This document shows positions 11,111 through 23,041 of a stretch of 64,000 bases of DNA, piece by piece. Source of the DNA: Siphonodentalium dalli (lineage: Eukaryota; Mollusca; Scaphopoda; Gadilida; Siphonodentaliidae); the NCBI GenBank assembly GCA_032622095.1, contig CP136069.1:66613319-66677318 (forward strand), given 5' to 3'. Below the pieces are notes generated by a model. That model was not told the DNA's origin. It was given only the letters and a program-made list of their open reading frames with translations, and made no database searches. The number at the start of each line of letters is the position of its first letter. Positions within the stretch are counted from its first letter, which is position 1. Both the position numbers and the translations under genes were made by a program.

Positions 11111-11512
11111 TTGATGCAGAAGTGAAACCTGCGTTACGGACATGTTATAAAACAGATAAAATGAACGTTATTGTCCCATTTTAGCTTTGTTATATCTCCC
11201 TGAGATTGTGTTTTTGTTTTATCTTTATGGGCTAAACAAATTAGCAATAATATGGCCTGTAATGTCTAAAATTTCCTTAAATATGACACAGTGAATTGCA
11301 TCCTGAAAAAATAAAAAGATTTAAAAAAAAAAAAAGTTTTGCCTACCTACCTACCCAATTTTTTTTCAGTCCGTTAGCGGAAACAAACGTATAATTTTGT
11401 TAGGCCTTATAGCCACTGATTAATCAATTTTGAAATCCAAAATCGCGGCAAGCCTATCCGCGGGCCCTCTCCTGCACCCCCTTCCAGACACTCCCAGGGA
11501 GTATACTCTCGT

Positions 11513-13323
11513 GTGACAAATAATCGTACATGTACGATTATTAATTTTCAATAAAAAATCCGCCATGTACGATCCTTATTCGCACCTGTACGATTATTAA
11601 AAATCAATGGATCTGTCCACGAAGAACTCAGCAAACTAATCAGTTTACCTTTTTTTTTTCATCAAATGTGTTTTTTTCACGGGACAGTCGGTTGGTTGTA
11701 AATATTTGGACACGTGGAAAAACCCTTGCATCATGTTCCGACAAAACAGCGGACGAGTCTACATGTACTTTTGTTTGAAGGCAACCACGTGGTTCGCAAG
11801 TCGCTAACCAGTTATCCCAATGACGCAATTTAGTGATGATATAAAGCATGGCGTCACTGGTACGGGGCTCCGTGCGGTGCAGTTAATAATTTGTGTTTAA
11901 CATTGGAATTACGAAATGATAGCCATGTTTGAACGGCACAGAATTCAAATTAGTAACGCATGACTTTTTCTAATTCGAATAAAAAGACACAGCGTGTTAA
12001 AAGTTGCCTCCATGACCCAGTTACCGCTTTGGTGATTTTTCATGGCGTAATGTACATGTATATGAATGCTCTTTATTGTTACATGCTATAGAATACAGTT
12101 TCGGCCGACATCGGAACTGACACAATAAAAGGAGACAATTAATCAATTTGTACCTACACGGATGAACATGCAAATCTGACAAGAAACTTATATGCATGTG
12201 CGATTCCGTATACATTTATGTGTTTCAAACGGCGAAAACACTAATCTGAGACACCAGCTGTCCTGCAGCTCTGTTAATCAGTTTGCGTATTCTACCCCCA
12301 TCGCCCCCAGAATGTTAGTTAATACATGAAGACGAAAGTAGTCTGATCTGTATTATTTTAATTGACGTGTATTTTTGCGTGGGTGAAAACTATTGACAAT
12401 TATCGGTTTCTACATATAATCTTCCTTTCAGCATATTTCACGCAGCCTTTGACTCCGTGATCATGAACTCGCGCCTGTCGCTTGATCATTTACATGGGCC
12501 GGAGGCTCTCAATGGGATGTTTCTTGAAACTCGTACAATACAGAATAACAACGTTGTCAGGATATAAGTAGGAAACATTATGTTATATATGTTACATATA
12601 CACGCACTAGTTTAATCACAGATAATATAAAATAAGATAAGGCAAACTACATGTAAATAACATGTGTTTCCGATTTGTTGACCTAAAAACTCCAGGTTCA
12701 TGTAGATAAGTACATGTGTTCATGTACACATATTCGGCTACATGCCATCATCTCAGCCTTTCAATCATTGTTGAATTAATTCTTTCATGTTAAACATTCA
12801 TTGCGTTTGGAAGCTTCGATATTTACCGAAGACACGCCCCATATTGTATTTGAGGCCATTGGCATCAATGTCAATCATTCGCGGCAGGCTTTTGATCCGC
12901 GGTCTGTCAGTAAAAGTGACAAATCATTGGTTACCACGTCGATTACACGTGTACATGTACATCACTACATGTATGTGTTATCATATATCCTCAAGAAGAT
13001 TTCAAATGACATCGGACCCTTGGCATACAGGGGCGTGCGTACAGGTAATCGACATTTAATCGGATATGACGCCATTTATATTCAAAGAACATATGTACAT
13101 TGCGACGTGACCTCAAAGTTTTTTGTTTGTTAGAAGTCTCAATTACATCTCAATTAATTCGTGCAGCGCGATCAACATGATCTACATTTATTTATTAGTT
13201 TTTTTATCCGGAAAAATTCTAAATGTATATATGTAAAACATTTAACACAAATCAATCATGCATTACCCGTGCCTCCCACCACGCCAACAACATTGTATTA
13301 TGTTGGCAACATTCCATTTCGTT
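11513..13323. other. Unassigned region with AATAATCGTACAT words
   Basis: AT-rich, with no convincing gene. A 22-bp palindrome centred on ATCGTACATGTACGAT lies at about 11525-11546, and related words (ACCTGTACGATTATTA) follow; similar words recur near 25797-25862. The 110-aa ORF at 12801-13133 has no visible domain and no second line of support. Confidence 0.4.
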
Positions 13324-13530
13324 GACGGTTATCTTGATTGCGTTTGTTGCATTGACGGTTACCTCGACCACGTTTGTTGCATTGTTATTTTGCGTTGATG
13401 GTTATCTCGACCGCGTTGGAGTAACGTTACGACCGCGTTGCGTTAACATGAGAACCGCGTTGATGGTAAATTCTCAACGCGGTCTCAACGTCTCAGCGGT
13501 CGAGAGGGACATTAATTTTGAGAGGGTGTG
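13324..13530. mobile_element. Minisatellite-bearing element, right part (family K, copy 2)
   Basis: A run of GACCGCGTTG and GTTGACGGTTA words about 20-30 bp apart ends in GAGAGGGACATTAATTTTG then AGAGGGTGTG. This is the inverted form of the end at 3828. The 149-aa ORF across it is a product of the repeat. The left end is not identified. Confidence 0.5.
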
Positions 13531-14631
13531 TTGTGATGTAAATTTACTTTGTATCATTAAATTGCATCTTGTGAGTCAGACCATCGGTGTGCTCACCTTG
13601 ACCTACTTGTTGGAAATGCAGCAAGCATCAAAATACTCGCCGTATTTTAAATGTAGGCATGCTATAGTATAGTATAGGGGCGTTGGAGCAGTGGCGCACG
13701 CCTTTCATTTCAGTATGTTTTCTAACTAGTCTTTGGTTAATATATATAAAAGGAAATTATGTATGTATACTACTGTTAAAATATATTGTCAGTGATTCCA
13801 ATTTTAGTCCGATTGGTGTTGTGGTGTCACTGTCAAACCTGTTGTTTGTACAGCGAAAATGGGGAACAAGGTAACAAAATGTCCTCCAATTTTATGTTAA
13901 ATTTGATATTAGAATACGTTCTAAAGCTAATAGTTTAAAGAGGAAAGTATTGCTGTGCTCACAAAGAACCCTGTCAATGAAGATATCAACTTCTTAACAT
14001 CTTTTTCGGAATTAGTTGTCCATCGCGCCATGTCGGAATCAAAATTGAGTAACATACAAAACTAGAACAGGTCGACGGACGGTGTACGCTAATTTCCGGA
14101 AATCAACGCACATCTGCTTTAATATCAGCGAGATGTTATACACAACATAGTATACATGATTAAATGGCATAACACCCTCTCCATTTGCCATTATTCTTAT
14201 TTTTAACCCGCCGGACTTCTTTTCACCCGCCGGTCTTCGCCGGCCTTCTATTAGAGCGACCGCGCGAAGGTGCTCATGGGCGCAGACATCTTTGTCAGGA
14301 TATACCGTACTTAAATAAGTTCGTACCGAAAAGCGACAAAGCCAATTAAGCGATTACCATGTGCGCTCATAGTTTTTTAACCCTAATTTATACGGTATTG
14401 TCCTGATTACGACAATAATTTAAACTACTAGTTTACAAAAAGTAGGCTACTAAATAGTGGTTGTATTGCTTACAGGTCTACAAATATTATATATGTCGGC
14501 CCTATGTGTACCTAATTTTGTGTGTAAGCTGTATGTGCAGATAACTTAATTAACTCAAGTACTTAATTGGTACGCGCTAATGGTGATATACGCCTGGCCA
14601 TCATATAGACAATATGACCTGCCTGTAACAA
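13531..14631. other. Unassigned intervening sequence
   Basis: No gene recognised. A CCGCCGG-rich spot lies near 14212-14250. Confidence 0.4.
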
Positions 14632-14692
14632 CATTTAACCATCTCACTACCATTAATAACCTGGCTGCCAATGGTAGTGAGATGGTTAAATG
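14632..14692. repeat. Perfect 23-bp hairpin
   Basis: Arms 14632-14654 and 14670-14692 are exact inverted copies (core TTAACCATCTCACTACCATT) separated by a 15-nt loop. The isolated, perfect stem could be a short MITE or a small-RNA-type hairpin; no flanking duplication is clear. Confidence 0.6.
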
Positions 14693-15276
14693 GATAATAC
14701 ACGCCATGTTGTATTCCAGTTTGTTTTTCATTACCCGAATGTCCACGGTAACAGTAATGTAGTATGTTCAGACATATTTAATTATAGCATCAACTCAATC
14801 ATCAAAACGTCATGTTAACTGCCATTGAAATAGTATTGCTTCATGGTATGTATATATAGCCTACAGGCCTATATATCTATCAAATATATAGAGGCCTATA
14901 TATATCTGACCATGCATGCATGTAATCCGTCAATATGTATTCAGACAGATTTTGTTTTCCAGGGCCGCCAGATCCGCCGATAAAGCATCCATGGTCGACT
15001 TATTAATATATATAAAGCCTTGTTCGAGAAAGTACCAGAATGTTCCGTTTCGTGGATAACCTGTTTTCTTCATTTTGTACGTGTCCGTTTCTTTTCATTG
15101 TCCGGAGAGTAAAGTCCCCTGTTCAAAAGATCACCATATCCTCTTATTTTGATATGTGATCCTGCCCATATTGAGCCACGAGTGACTCCTGAGACGAGGA
15201 TCACGTATCATATGATGGCTGATCCTACGGAGGATCACATATGTTTTTATATCTACACCCGTGCGCATGGCCTGCC
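14693..15276. other. Unassigned intervening sequence
   Basis: AT-rich sequence without a recognised gene. ATATGTGATCC and its inverse bracket 15152-15240 just before the coding-like array. Confidence 0.4.
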
Positions 15277-16212
15277 TTTTCAGGACCCTCTGATGGAGGT
15301 AACCCGGATGCTGGAACCCACCAGCAACACACCACCACCACCAGAGAGGGGAGGAAGAAGAGCAAGAGAAAGACTCCATCGTGCCACCGCAGGGATGCCG
15401 ACAGGAAGGCCAGGTGGATCAAGAGGAAGGCTGAGATCGAGACGCCCAGCTACCTCCCACCTGGTCCGTCCTGGACAGGACCAACATACAGAGACGACAG
15501 CCACTGCTAGACCACATTCGAGTAGTGATGCGGACCGGACCGGACCACCTCGGGTGGTCCGGTTCCACTGCCAAGGCGGTCCAGTCCGGTCCGGTCCGGT
15601 ACACATGCATGGACCGGTCCAAAACGGTCCGGTCCACCTATAGTAGGCTATATGTTAATGAATTCTCTGTTTTATCAAAGTTTTTACTCTGTATATATAG
15701 TACAAACTATAAGGTTACTGAGTTCAGTGCATTGCAATGAGTCAATATATGTTAAAACTTACATTGTTTGCCGATTGTATGCATCATTGTCTGTCTCTGG
15801 TGGGATATACTGGGAACGATGCACGATAATAGTATTTCTAGTAATGCGAACATGCATTAATTAAATGTATTGGACAGATATATAGCTAGGGCCAGAATGT
15901 GTTATAACCAATCTATCATGGCTCTCAACTGATCGTATATATTATGTTGATGATTCGTATCATACTTATGCTCATTAAATTGAAATTTAAACGAAATAAC
16001 TATACTGATGACAATTATACAAATGTGTACTAATATGACTACTACATTAATATTGGAGTCTTGGAGATTGTGATGGCTGATTGTATAGTCCTGATAATTA
16101 CAGTTATATTCCTAAGTACAACTACTATTGTAATTCAATTGAGTATTTGTCACTAAAAACAAGCATTCTGATTGGCCGAGAGCGGCTAACTTTAGTTTTC
16201 GATTCACCAACA

Positions 16213-16405
16213 TCGGCCGCTTCAGCGTGCATCAAATCTGAATGTAGCACGGTCAAATTTCATCGGCGCAGAATGAGTAGCGAAACGAGCACACCCGCAC
16301 ATTGTTGTCTATAGATACCGTTCATCGGCCGCTTCAGCGTGCATCAAATCTGAATGTGGCACGGTACAATTTCATCGGCGCAGAACGGAGTAGCGAAACG
16401 AGCCA
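16213..16405 (+). repeat. Tandem duplication of about 113 bp
   Basis: CATCGGCCGCTTCAGCGTGC through GAGTAGCGAAACGAGC occurs twice (about 16211 and 16323) with few changes, inside the hAT-like element. Confidence 0.8.
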
Positions 16406-16582
16406 ACCCGCCCCACAGGAAATGGTTGCGGAGCAGTGTTCCGAGTAACGCAATGAACAAACCCAACGATTTGTGCACGGTGACAACGGCAAAATGAAAG
16501 TCTAGATTCGTGTCATGAAAATGACTAAATGATACTTTTTATACAGTGTTTGTGCAAATTCCTTGCTGGATTGAATTACAAT

Positions 16583-16728
16583 GGAGATAAACGTACCCTG
16601 TTTCGTTGTACATTCTGGGATTCGAGCATGAAAACAGTTTGTGAACTCGCCGGCAAGCCGGCTCGTTCACAAACTGTTTTCATGTTCGAATCCCAGAATG
16701 TACAACGAAACAGGGTATGTTTATCTCC
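16583..16728. mobile_element. Palindromic MITE (family Q, copy 1)
   Basis: Near-perfect 146-bp palindrome centred at 16655/16656 (CCGGCAAGCCGG). The arms contain GGAGATAAACGTACCCTG, TTTCGTTGTACATTCTGGG and GAGCATGAAAACAGTTTGTG. The flanks differ on the two sides (CCATTGTAATTCAA and CTAATTGGA), and both flank types recur at the second copy near 63280-63690 in opposite order. Confidence 0.72.
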
Positions 16729-17305
16729 TAATTGGATTAATATAACTGTCTTGTGTATGTACTATGTAATGTGGTTTGCATGTTTCTTCGATAACTATAA
16801 CTGTGAAAAACAATAGAATACTCTATTCGATATATCCATCCAAATTGATTAGTTGATGCCATGTTACACTGTTTATGACAAATAATTCCATATATACTCA
16901 TTCAGTTGCATGTTTGTCGCATTGCTAGGGTGCTACATAGTGTTGGCCAGACAGTGAGTGTTACACAAATACATTATAAGGAAAGTGACATGTACAAAGT
17001 TCATCTATACATTGTTTTCTTGGCATCAAACGTTTAATAGATATTAACCACTTGAATGCGTCAATACATCGTTAATTGCTAATTTATATGACGGCAAATA
17101 TGCAATAATATTCGCGATAGTTTATTATAACTGAAGTAAAATAGTGGACCGGACCGGAGAGTACCGGACCGGCGGCAAAAAGCGGTCCGGTCCGGCGGCA
17201 AAAAGCGGTCCGGTCCGGTCCGCATCACTACCTTCGAGGCAGACTGCGACCGCCCAGGCAGCCTCCGCAGTGGACACATCAAAGGGGATGACTGACGTTA
17301 CCCAG

Positions 17306-17320
17306 CCCCCCCCCCCCCCC
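17306..17320 (+). repeat. Poly-C tract
   Basis: Fifteen C residues inside the coding-like array; likely a site of frame change in that decayed sequence. Confidence 0.9.
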
Positions 17321-17927
17321 TGCGGACTCAGATATGGAGACAGAACCACTATCACCGTCTCAACCGATGACACCGAGATATGAGGAGCAGCAGATGTCTC
17401 CACCCCCAGTGAGAGGGAGTCACACAGCGATCGACGTAGCCGCCTGCACAACGCCCTGCTTTTCAGACTCCAACAGGCCAGAGGCAACTACAAATTCTCC
17501 AAAGCAGATCAAGTCCTCGACTCCTCATCCTCAACAAACAAATCTACGAGGGGGAAGATGCGGCCGATCCAGCGGCAAGGAAAATCAAGTACTCCATCCG
17601 CGATGAAGCCGGAGTTAAACAGACCCATGTTTATCACCCATCACCCACTCCCTTGGAATAGGAATCAGGATCAACACCAGCATGACTTCCACCTGAAAAG
17701 AAAAAGAAGACATCCACCTGAACATTTTGAAATTTATTATCCGTTTTCTCCCTATTTTTTTCTTGCTTCTTAATAAAGGCCAAAATATGAGGGATTAAGG
17801 AAAGGGCCTCTCGGCCCTTTCGACAATCCCGGGGATAGCCACCCCCAAACCACTCACTTCTCTCTCTATCTTCAAGCCACGTGGAGCTTTTTCTGGAATT
17901 CCGGGTTACGCCATCACGGTCCTTTCA

Positions 17928-18752
17928 GGACCCTCTGTTGGAGATAACCCGGATGCTGGAGCCCACCAGCAACCCACCACCACCGGAGTGGCTACAAAGA
18001 AGATCCGCATGCGATGGAAGAAGACCCCTTCGCAGCGGAAGAATGGAAGCTTGACGTTCGAAGAGGCGGACAGCAACACCACCAACTGCACAGGGGGTGA
18101 CTGCATGATGTCACCAACACACCCCCTAACGCTTCTTCGACCAACATCAACATCGCTACGCCACAGATGGAGACGGGGAAACCGGACCATTTCAGCTTCC
18201 AGCGAAGAGACCCCCGGATCCACCCGAGTCTTCCTTCACTCCGGAGACTCCGGAATTCCACCACGCGGAATCCCCACCAGCCGAGGAGACACAAGCTGAG
18301 AACTTCGCCCGCCTGAAAAAAGAAATGAATCATCGAGTCGGAGCTGCCCTTGGAAATTACCAATTCACCACGCAGGGCAGACGAATACATCATCCGAAGA
18401 GGCGAAATCTACACAGGCTCTGATGCAGGCGAACCAGCTGTGTGGCCCATTCAGTACACCTTGGAGGACAGATCTTATACCTTCACCTCTGCCACATCTC
18501 ATTCGGATGTCATCTCCTCTGCACCACCACCTGCAAAGAGTGTGAAGGGGACGAACAAGAAGAAGAGATGAGGCTTGCCATCAGCCTCTCACTGTTGAAA
18601 ATTGAATACATGTATAATATTGATTCTATGTTGACTTTTTTTTCTCCTTTTTTTTGGAATTATAATTAATGGCAAAAATATGAGGGGTGAAGGAAAGGGC
18701 CTATCGGCCCTTTCGACCATCCCGGGGTTAGCCCCCCTCCAAATAACTATTA
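17928..18752 (+). pseudogene. Coding-like tandem unit, copy 2
   Basis: Begins with GGACCCTCTGTTGGAGATAA, matching copy 1, and ends with the same AAGGGCCTATCGGCCCTT plus TCCCGGGG tail (about 18695-18725). Frames encode a short basic patch, then RLKKEMNHRVGAALGNYQF, and in another frame RADEYIIRRGEIYTGSDAG followed by EPAVWPIQYTLEDRSYTF. The shift of frame at the GNYQF segment is in the same area as in copy 1. Other short ORFs over it on both strands are shadows. Confidence 0.45.
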
Positions 18753-18969
18753 ACAACACTTATCTTCATTCACATTTCGCCAGCCAGCGGTGGAGCCTAT
18801 AGGACGTATTGTCTGTAGTGCGTCTTATCGCTGTTCCCGTTGACTGGTCTAAGTCGCTTGTGAGTTGTGTGGCCTTCCCTTCCCTTATGTGAGCTCTTGA
18901 CTGACTTGGCAGAGTATTATGAATTTAATCCCCTCTGCTTTGTTAGCGGCATTGGATAGACTTCATGTT

Positions 18970-19732
18970 GTGGACACCCTTAGCTGAACACTTTACCAGG
19001 CTAAGGGGGCTTCGTGAGTCTATCCATGGAATACAAGACTGGAGCAGCTGGACACCACAAGGGGCCCAAGACCGTCAGCAGGGATGTCACCACCGGAGCA
19101 GGGACGAGGAGGAAGAAGACCCCTTCACACAGTCGCAGAGTCGCAGCTCGGAGGGCTGAGTGGAGAAAGAAGAAGGCAGCTGTTGATCGACCGGCTGCCT
19201 CTTCCCACTCGGCTGCGAAGACTGTTGGTCGCCTGGATTCCATCGACGATGCTACCGGTAGTCAAGCCCGGGAGAGGTCTGAGAGACGCACAGAACACCC
19301 CTCTCCCGCTGGAATGCTGACTGATGCCAGACAGCTGCTGCTGATGCCGTGATGGAGACAGAGTCTTCATTCATCACGATGACTCCGGAATACATCAGCC
19401 CGGAGTCATCCACCTCCACCACGATCAGCAGCAGCACCACCACCACCACCACCACCAACAACAACAACTCCACCAGCTCTGCCGTTTCCATTCCACTGTC
19501 AACAGAGATGGGGGCACAAACAGAAGAGCTGTACAACAAATACAGAACTCCAGAACAGCCATATATACAGCTCACAGCCACCAACAACAACAACAACAAC
19601 AACAGAAGCCTCGACTTGAAAGTCACTTCGGAGAAAATAATCTTTGGTAGTGACTCAGTACATACAGTAACTGAAAATGTAATGGATATCTGTATCCTAT
19701 TATTTAAATATATATCTATTCCAGTAAAATAA
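18970..19732 (+). pseudogene. Coding-like tandem unit, copy 3 (diverged)
   Basis: Frames encode GTRRKKTPSHSRRVAARRAE, aligned with the basic patch of copy 1, followed downstream by METESSFITMTPEY, matching the METEPLSP segment, then a low-complexity Ser/Thr stretch from CAC and CAA trinucleotide runs (19430-19600). The conserved tail of copies 1 and 2 is missing. Stops separate the parts. Upstream (18780-18960) a short frame reads MNLIPSALLAALDRLHVVDT, which could be the original N-terminus. Confidence 0.4.
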
Positions 19733-22215
19733 GGGGAATTGAGCCAAACATTAAAGGCCTGTTAGCATGGATCAAGAGCTACAGATCTTTGGAAACATAT
19801 ACAAGACCAAAATGTCTTGGCACATCTATAAAGGAAAAACTCTTTCATAGTAGATGGCTAAAAGTCGAAATTGCACATATGCTTTATGTTAGCAAATTAG
19901 CACGTTAGTTCTATGTTAGTAAATTTCACATCAGGAATGTATAAAAATGCCACATGTGCAGGCAGGTTATCAAATTAACTTTAAAGTAATTATACATACG
20001 TCCAGCTGGGTAACAATTTGTGGGGAAAAAACCACACACAAACAATATATCATACCTTACGGTATTGCTTTTAAAAACTATATAAATACATAAAATATAC
20101 ATCACATACACTGCAATGTTCATGTTAACTGCTCTTCATGGAATATTCCAAATAACTGTAAAAATCACTTCGATGAAAACTGCCATAAATTGTTTATTTT
20201 CTACAATTCATTCATTTTGTAAATAGATTCGCACATTTGTTCTGTCTAATTACTAACTAGAATCCATAAACAATAGCAGAATTTAGATTATTTGATGTGA
20301 TGGTCCATCATTATTTATTCTAGAAATAAGATTGATAGTATTTGAAAATAAAATTTAAATCAACTTTAATATACATGTAGTCTACCTGGTTGATAAATTA
20401 GATATTAGAACACGCAGTAAAGGCACACAAGAGACCATATGCCCTTAAAACTGCCATCATGCCATGATGTGCAAATGAGATATGAAAACTGACAAAAGAT
20501 TCTATATATTATGATACATGAATGAATAACTGAATAATTATAAATTGACCCTTAATTTCAATGTAAAAACCATAATACTATCATTATGAAATGTTTAAGG
20601 TTCAATTTTGGAAAGGAAATTGACAAAAGTCACGATTTTCTCGTGTCTTAAATTCTTAACTGTTATTTTAAATGCATGCAGTCACTTACCCTGCCATGAA
20701 AAAAACAACGAGGTTTTAATTCACCAAACAAGAACAACTTATCCTATCAGTCCCACAGAAAACAAGCAGCTTTAACTTGGGAATTGTAAACTCCAAGTGA
20801 ATTGAACAGAATACTAGGTTCCAGAGAAGTTCTTATCAGGGCCATAAAATCCTTTAGCATAGGAGTCCTGGTCTGAACTGGGGATAAAACCCAGATGTGA
20901 AAGTCATTAAATGGTCCATACATGCCTGGGGATTTGTGTCAAGAAAGCATTGGCCGAACTAAATTTCTAATTTCTAACCTGCACTAACATAGTCTAAGTT
21001 ACATGTTTGGACACACCATGGGCAGACTGGGAGAAATCTATACCCAGTATGAATACTAAGCTAAGCTAATGTGAGCAATGAGGTTAGAAATATTTTGCAC
21101 ACTAGATCTAATATGCTGCTAATGTAGCAGGGGTGATTAACATACGAAACTAACATAATGCTAAGGTGTTCTAACCTGTTTCTACCCAAATCACATGTGC
21201 AGTTTCTGTACGGGAATGTATGCTGTTTATTTATATCTTTACTCCGGTGCATGTCTGACGTTCCTGCGAAGAAGTCCAAGAGTGCAGTTTGCTCTTTTGG
21301 TTATTTTTCTCAGATGTGATGACCATGATAAATCGTCGGTGATGGTTAATACAATTTTGGTTGATTTGGTGGATTTATTTTGACGATGGAAATGAACACT
21401 TCCAGAAATTACTTAATTACAGATAAATGTTTTCTGTATTTAAATAATATCATCGATGGACAGCCATACTAACACAACAAAATGATCACACCAGTTATAT
21501 ACCCACAGTCTCTGACAGTCTTGGATTTAAATAAGCTGTATTCAAGTTTTCCGGGATTTTATCAGTTTCGTTTCGGAATTAATAGTTTCATTTTTTTATT
21601 TAATAAAAAAACTTCCTCTCGAGCTCATTTCCGACAAGACTCGCACCCGAACGGTGGCTTCGGTATTCTACACGGTTTCTATGCAAATCAGAAATAACTT
21701 TTTGAGTTACATGCAGTATATATAGAATCTAAGCACCATTATATGGTAATGGCACTTCTGTCTTAGCATATTTAATATTAATAATTTACACAATCACCAA
21801 GTCTGGCAAACACTGGCCAGTGGCAAATGTGAAAATTCAGCTACAAATTACAATGTCAAATTGTCAATAGACAGTTGTATTCAAATTCAATTCAGCTTCC
21901 CTAGCTGAATTCAACTGCTAGTATAGGCCTATATTTAGGTCAACATGACCGCTTTCGCAGCAGCAATCGTACTACGTTCATGACTAAACTAAACGGGCTG
22001 TTTTTTGATAAAAAATTAGAAGCACTAATTTGCTCATCAAATTTAGGTGACCCAGTGTTATCCGGTTACTTTCACTTGTTTTGTGCCAAAGTGTTGCAAT
22101 TTATCGACAGCGATTTCGCTTCTAAAATGGACAGGAGCATTAGAATGGTGTACATAACCTCAAGCATTTGAACTCGCACACCACTATTTAAACGGGTGTG
22201 AGCGATTACGCCGAT
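19733..22215. other. Unassigned AT-rich region
   Basis: About 2.5 kb without gene, long repeat or terminal-repeat signals that I can recognise. ORFs are short and lack compositional support. Confidence 0.45.
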
Positions 22216-22297
22216 TAGGCTTGCGACGATTATTCGATTAATCGACTAACCTTTGACAGGTGCGGTAGTCGACGGTTATTTACTTTCGTCGACTAAT

Positions 22298-22384
22298 TCA
22301 TGGGGTGTTAGGTCCATTCATGGGGTGTAAGGTCTACTCATGGGGTGTTAGGTCCATTCATGGGATGTTAGGTCCACTCATGAA
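22298..22384 (+). repeat. 23-bp tandem repeat, about 4 units
   Basis: Unit close to TCATGGGGTGTTAGGTCCAT, with small variation between copies. Confidence 0.85.
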
Positions 22385-22477
22385 TATTCCCAGCTCAAAA
22401 TTTTGCTTGGTTCAGGGGGTGTGAACTTCAGTTTGAAATAGGGGGTCCTGACATTTCCCAACAAAGACCATGAAGCC

Positions 22478-22925
22478 AACTAATAAATTACTCATCTCTC
22501 CACCGCGCCCCCTAAAATGTTAACTGTCAACTAATAAATTACTCATCTCTCCCCCGTGCCCCCTACAACAACTCATCGCTCCCCCGCATCCCCTACAATG
22601 TTAACTGTCAACTAAAAGATTACTTATCTCTCCCCCATGCCCCCTAAAACTAACTCATCTCTCCACCACTCCCCTACAACGTTGACTGTTCCCCGCACCC
22701 ACTACAACATTAACTGTCCACTAACAAATTACTCATCTCTCCCACGTGCCCCCTACAACGTTAACTGTCAATTAATAAATTACTCATCCCCCCCGTACCC
22801 CCTACTAGTACAACCTCTCCCCTGTGCCCCCTACAACAACTCATCTCTCCAATGCGCCCCCTACAACAACTCATCTCTCCCCCGCGCCCATACAACATTA
22901 ATTCATCTCTCCCCCGTGCCATGCG
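22478..22925 (+). repeat. About 50-bp minisatellite, irregular
   Basis: Unit built from AATAAATTACTCATCTCTCC, CCCGTGCCCCCTACAAC and GTTAACTGTCAACT modules, repeated with deletions. The 133-aa ORF starting at 22637 translates this repeat and is not a gene. Confidence 0.8.
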
Positions 22926-23041
22926 GACATGTAAACTGTCTACTGTTATCTGTTTTATATGTTTCCCCTCAATATATCAGTTTTATCACCAATTTTTCGG
23001 TTGCTCTGGGTCATTGTATGGTGTTTGATGGTGGTTAGGCA

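Larger units (their letters stand above)
9342..11406. mobile_element. PIF/Harbinger-like non-autonomous element (family M)
   Basis: The ends are GGCCTAAAAAATATATACG on the left and the complement of GGCCTAACAAAATTATACG on the right. Both continue into GTTTGTTTCCGCTAAC, giving inverted repeats of about 35 bp. TTA is duplicated at the insertion (9339-9341 and 11407-11409), and the uninterrupted paralogue near 23090 shows a single TTA. A 3-bp TTA duplication is a PIF/Harbinger hallmark. There is no transposase ORF. It contains repeat families described separately. Confidence 0.72.
9079..11456 (-). mobile_element. hAT-like element (family L, copy 1) split by a Harbinger-like insertion
   Basis: 9087-9341 plus 11407-11456 are an internally deleted reverse-orientation copy of the element at 23042-23926. 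The right end reads AAAATCGCGGCAAGCCTA. The flanking 8-mers are TCCGCGGC (9071-9078) and TCCGCGGG (11457-11464), a one-mismatch target duplication. The left terminal repeat is lost apart from TA. The target was family N, whose sequence continues on the far side. Confidence 0.72.
15523..17230. mobile_element. hAT-like element with GGACC-repeat ends (family P)
   Basis: The ends are TAGTGATGCGGACCGGACC and its complement, with (GGACC)n subterminal repeats on both sides. The flanking 8-mers CATTCGAG (15515-15522) and CCTTCGAG (17231-17238) are a one-mismatch target duplication. It is about 1.7 kb with no transposase. It carries an internal tandem duplication (about 16213-16290 and 16325-16405) and a palindromic element at 16583-16728. 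Confidence 0.75.
15277..17866 (+). pseudogene. Coding-like tandem unit, copy 1 (split by a hAT-like element)
   Basis: Two parts, 15277-15522 and 17239-17866, form one degenerate unit of about 870 bp once the 1.7-kb insertion is discounted. The first part encodes a Lys/Arg-rich patch (KKSKRKTPS then RRDADRKARW) and shares GGAGGTAACCCGGATGCTGG with copy 2 apart from a few changes. The second part encodes an acidic-to-polar stretch starting METEPLSP and a C-terminal piece now spread over two frames (GNYKFSKAD, then KIKYSIRDEAGV). It ends in a hairpin-like AAGGGCCTCTCGGCCCTT followed by TCCCGGGG. Frameshifts and stops show decay. It resembles the basic ORF1/gag-like proteins of invertebrate retroelements, but the family is not identified. 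Confidence 0.45.

Noticed and set aside
13223-13672. 149-aa ORF, the second longest in the window after the 164-aa one at 15149
   Set aside because: Much of it reads the GACCGCGTTG minisatellite and the end of a transposable element; no protein features.
15149-15643. 164-aa ORF as an intact gene
   Set aside because: It runs from a decayed tandem unit into the GGACC-repeat end of a hAT-like insertion, so the frame is fortuitous.
22637-23038. 133-aa Pro/Thr/Ser-rich ORF
   Set aside because: Translation of the roughly 50-bp minisatellite.
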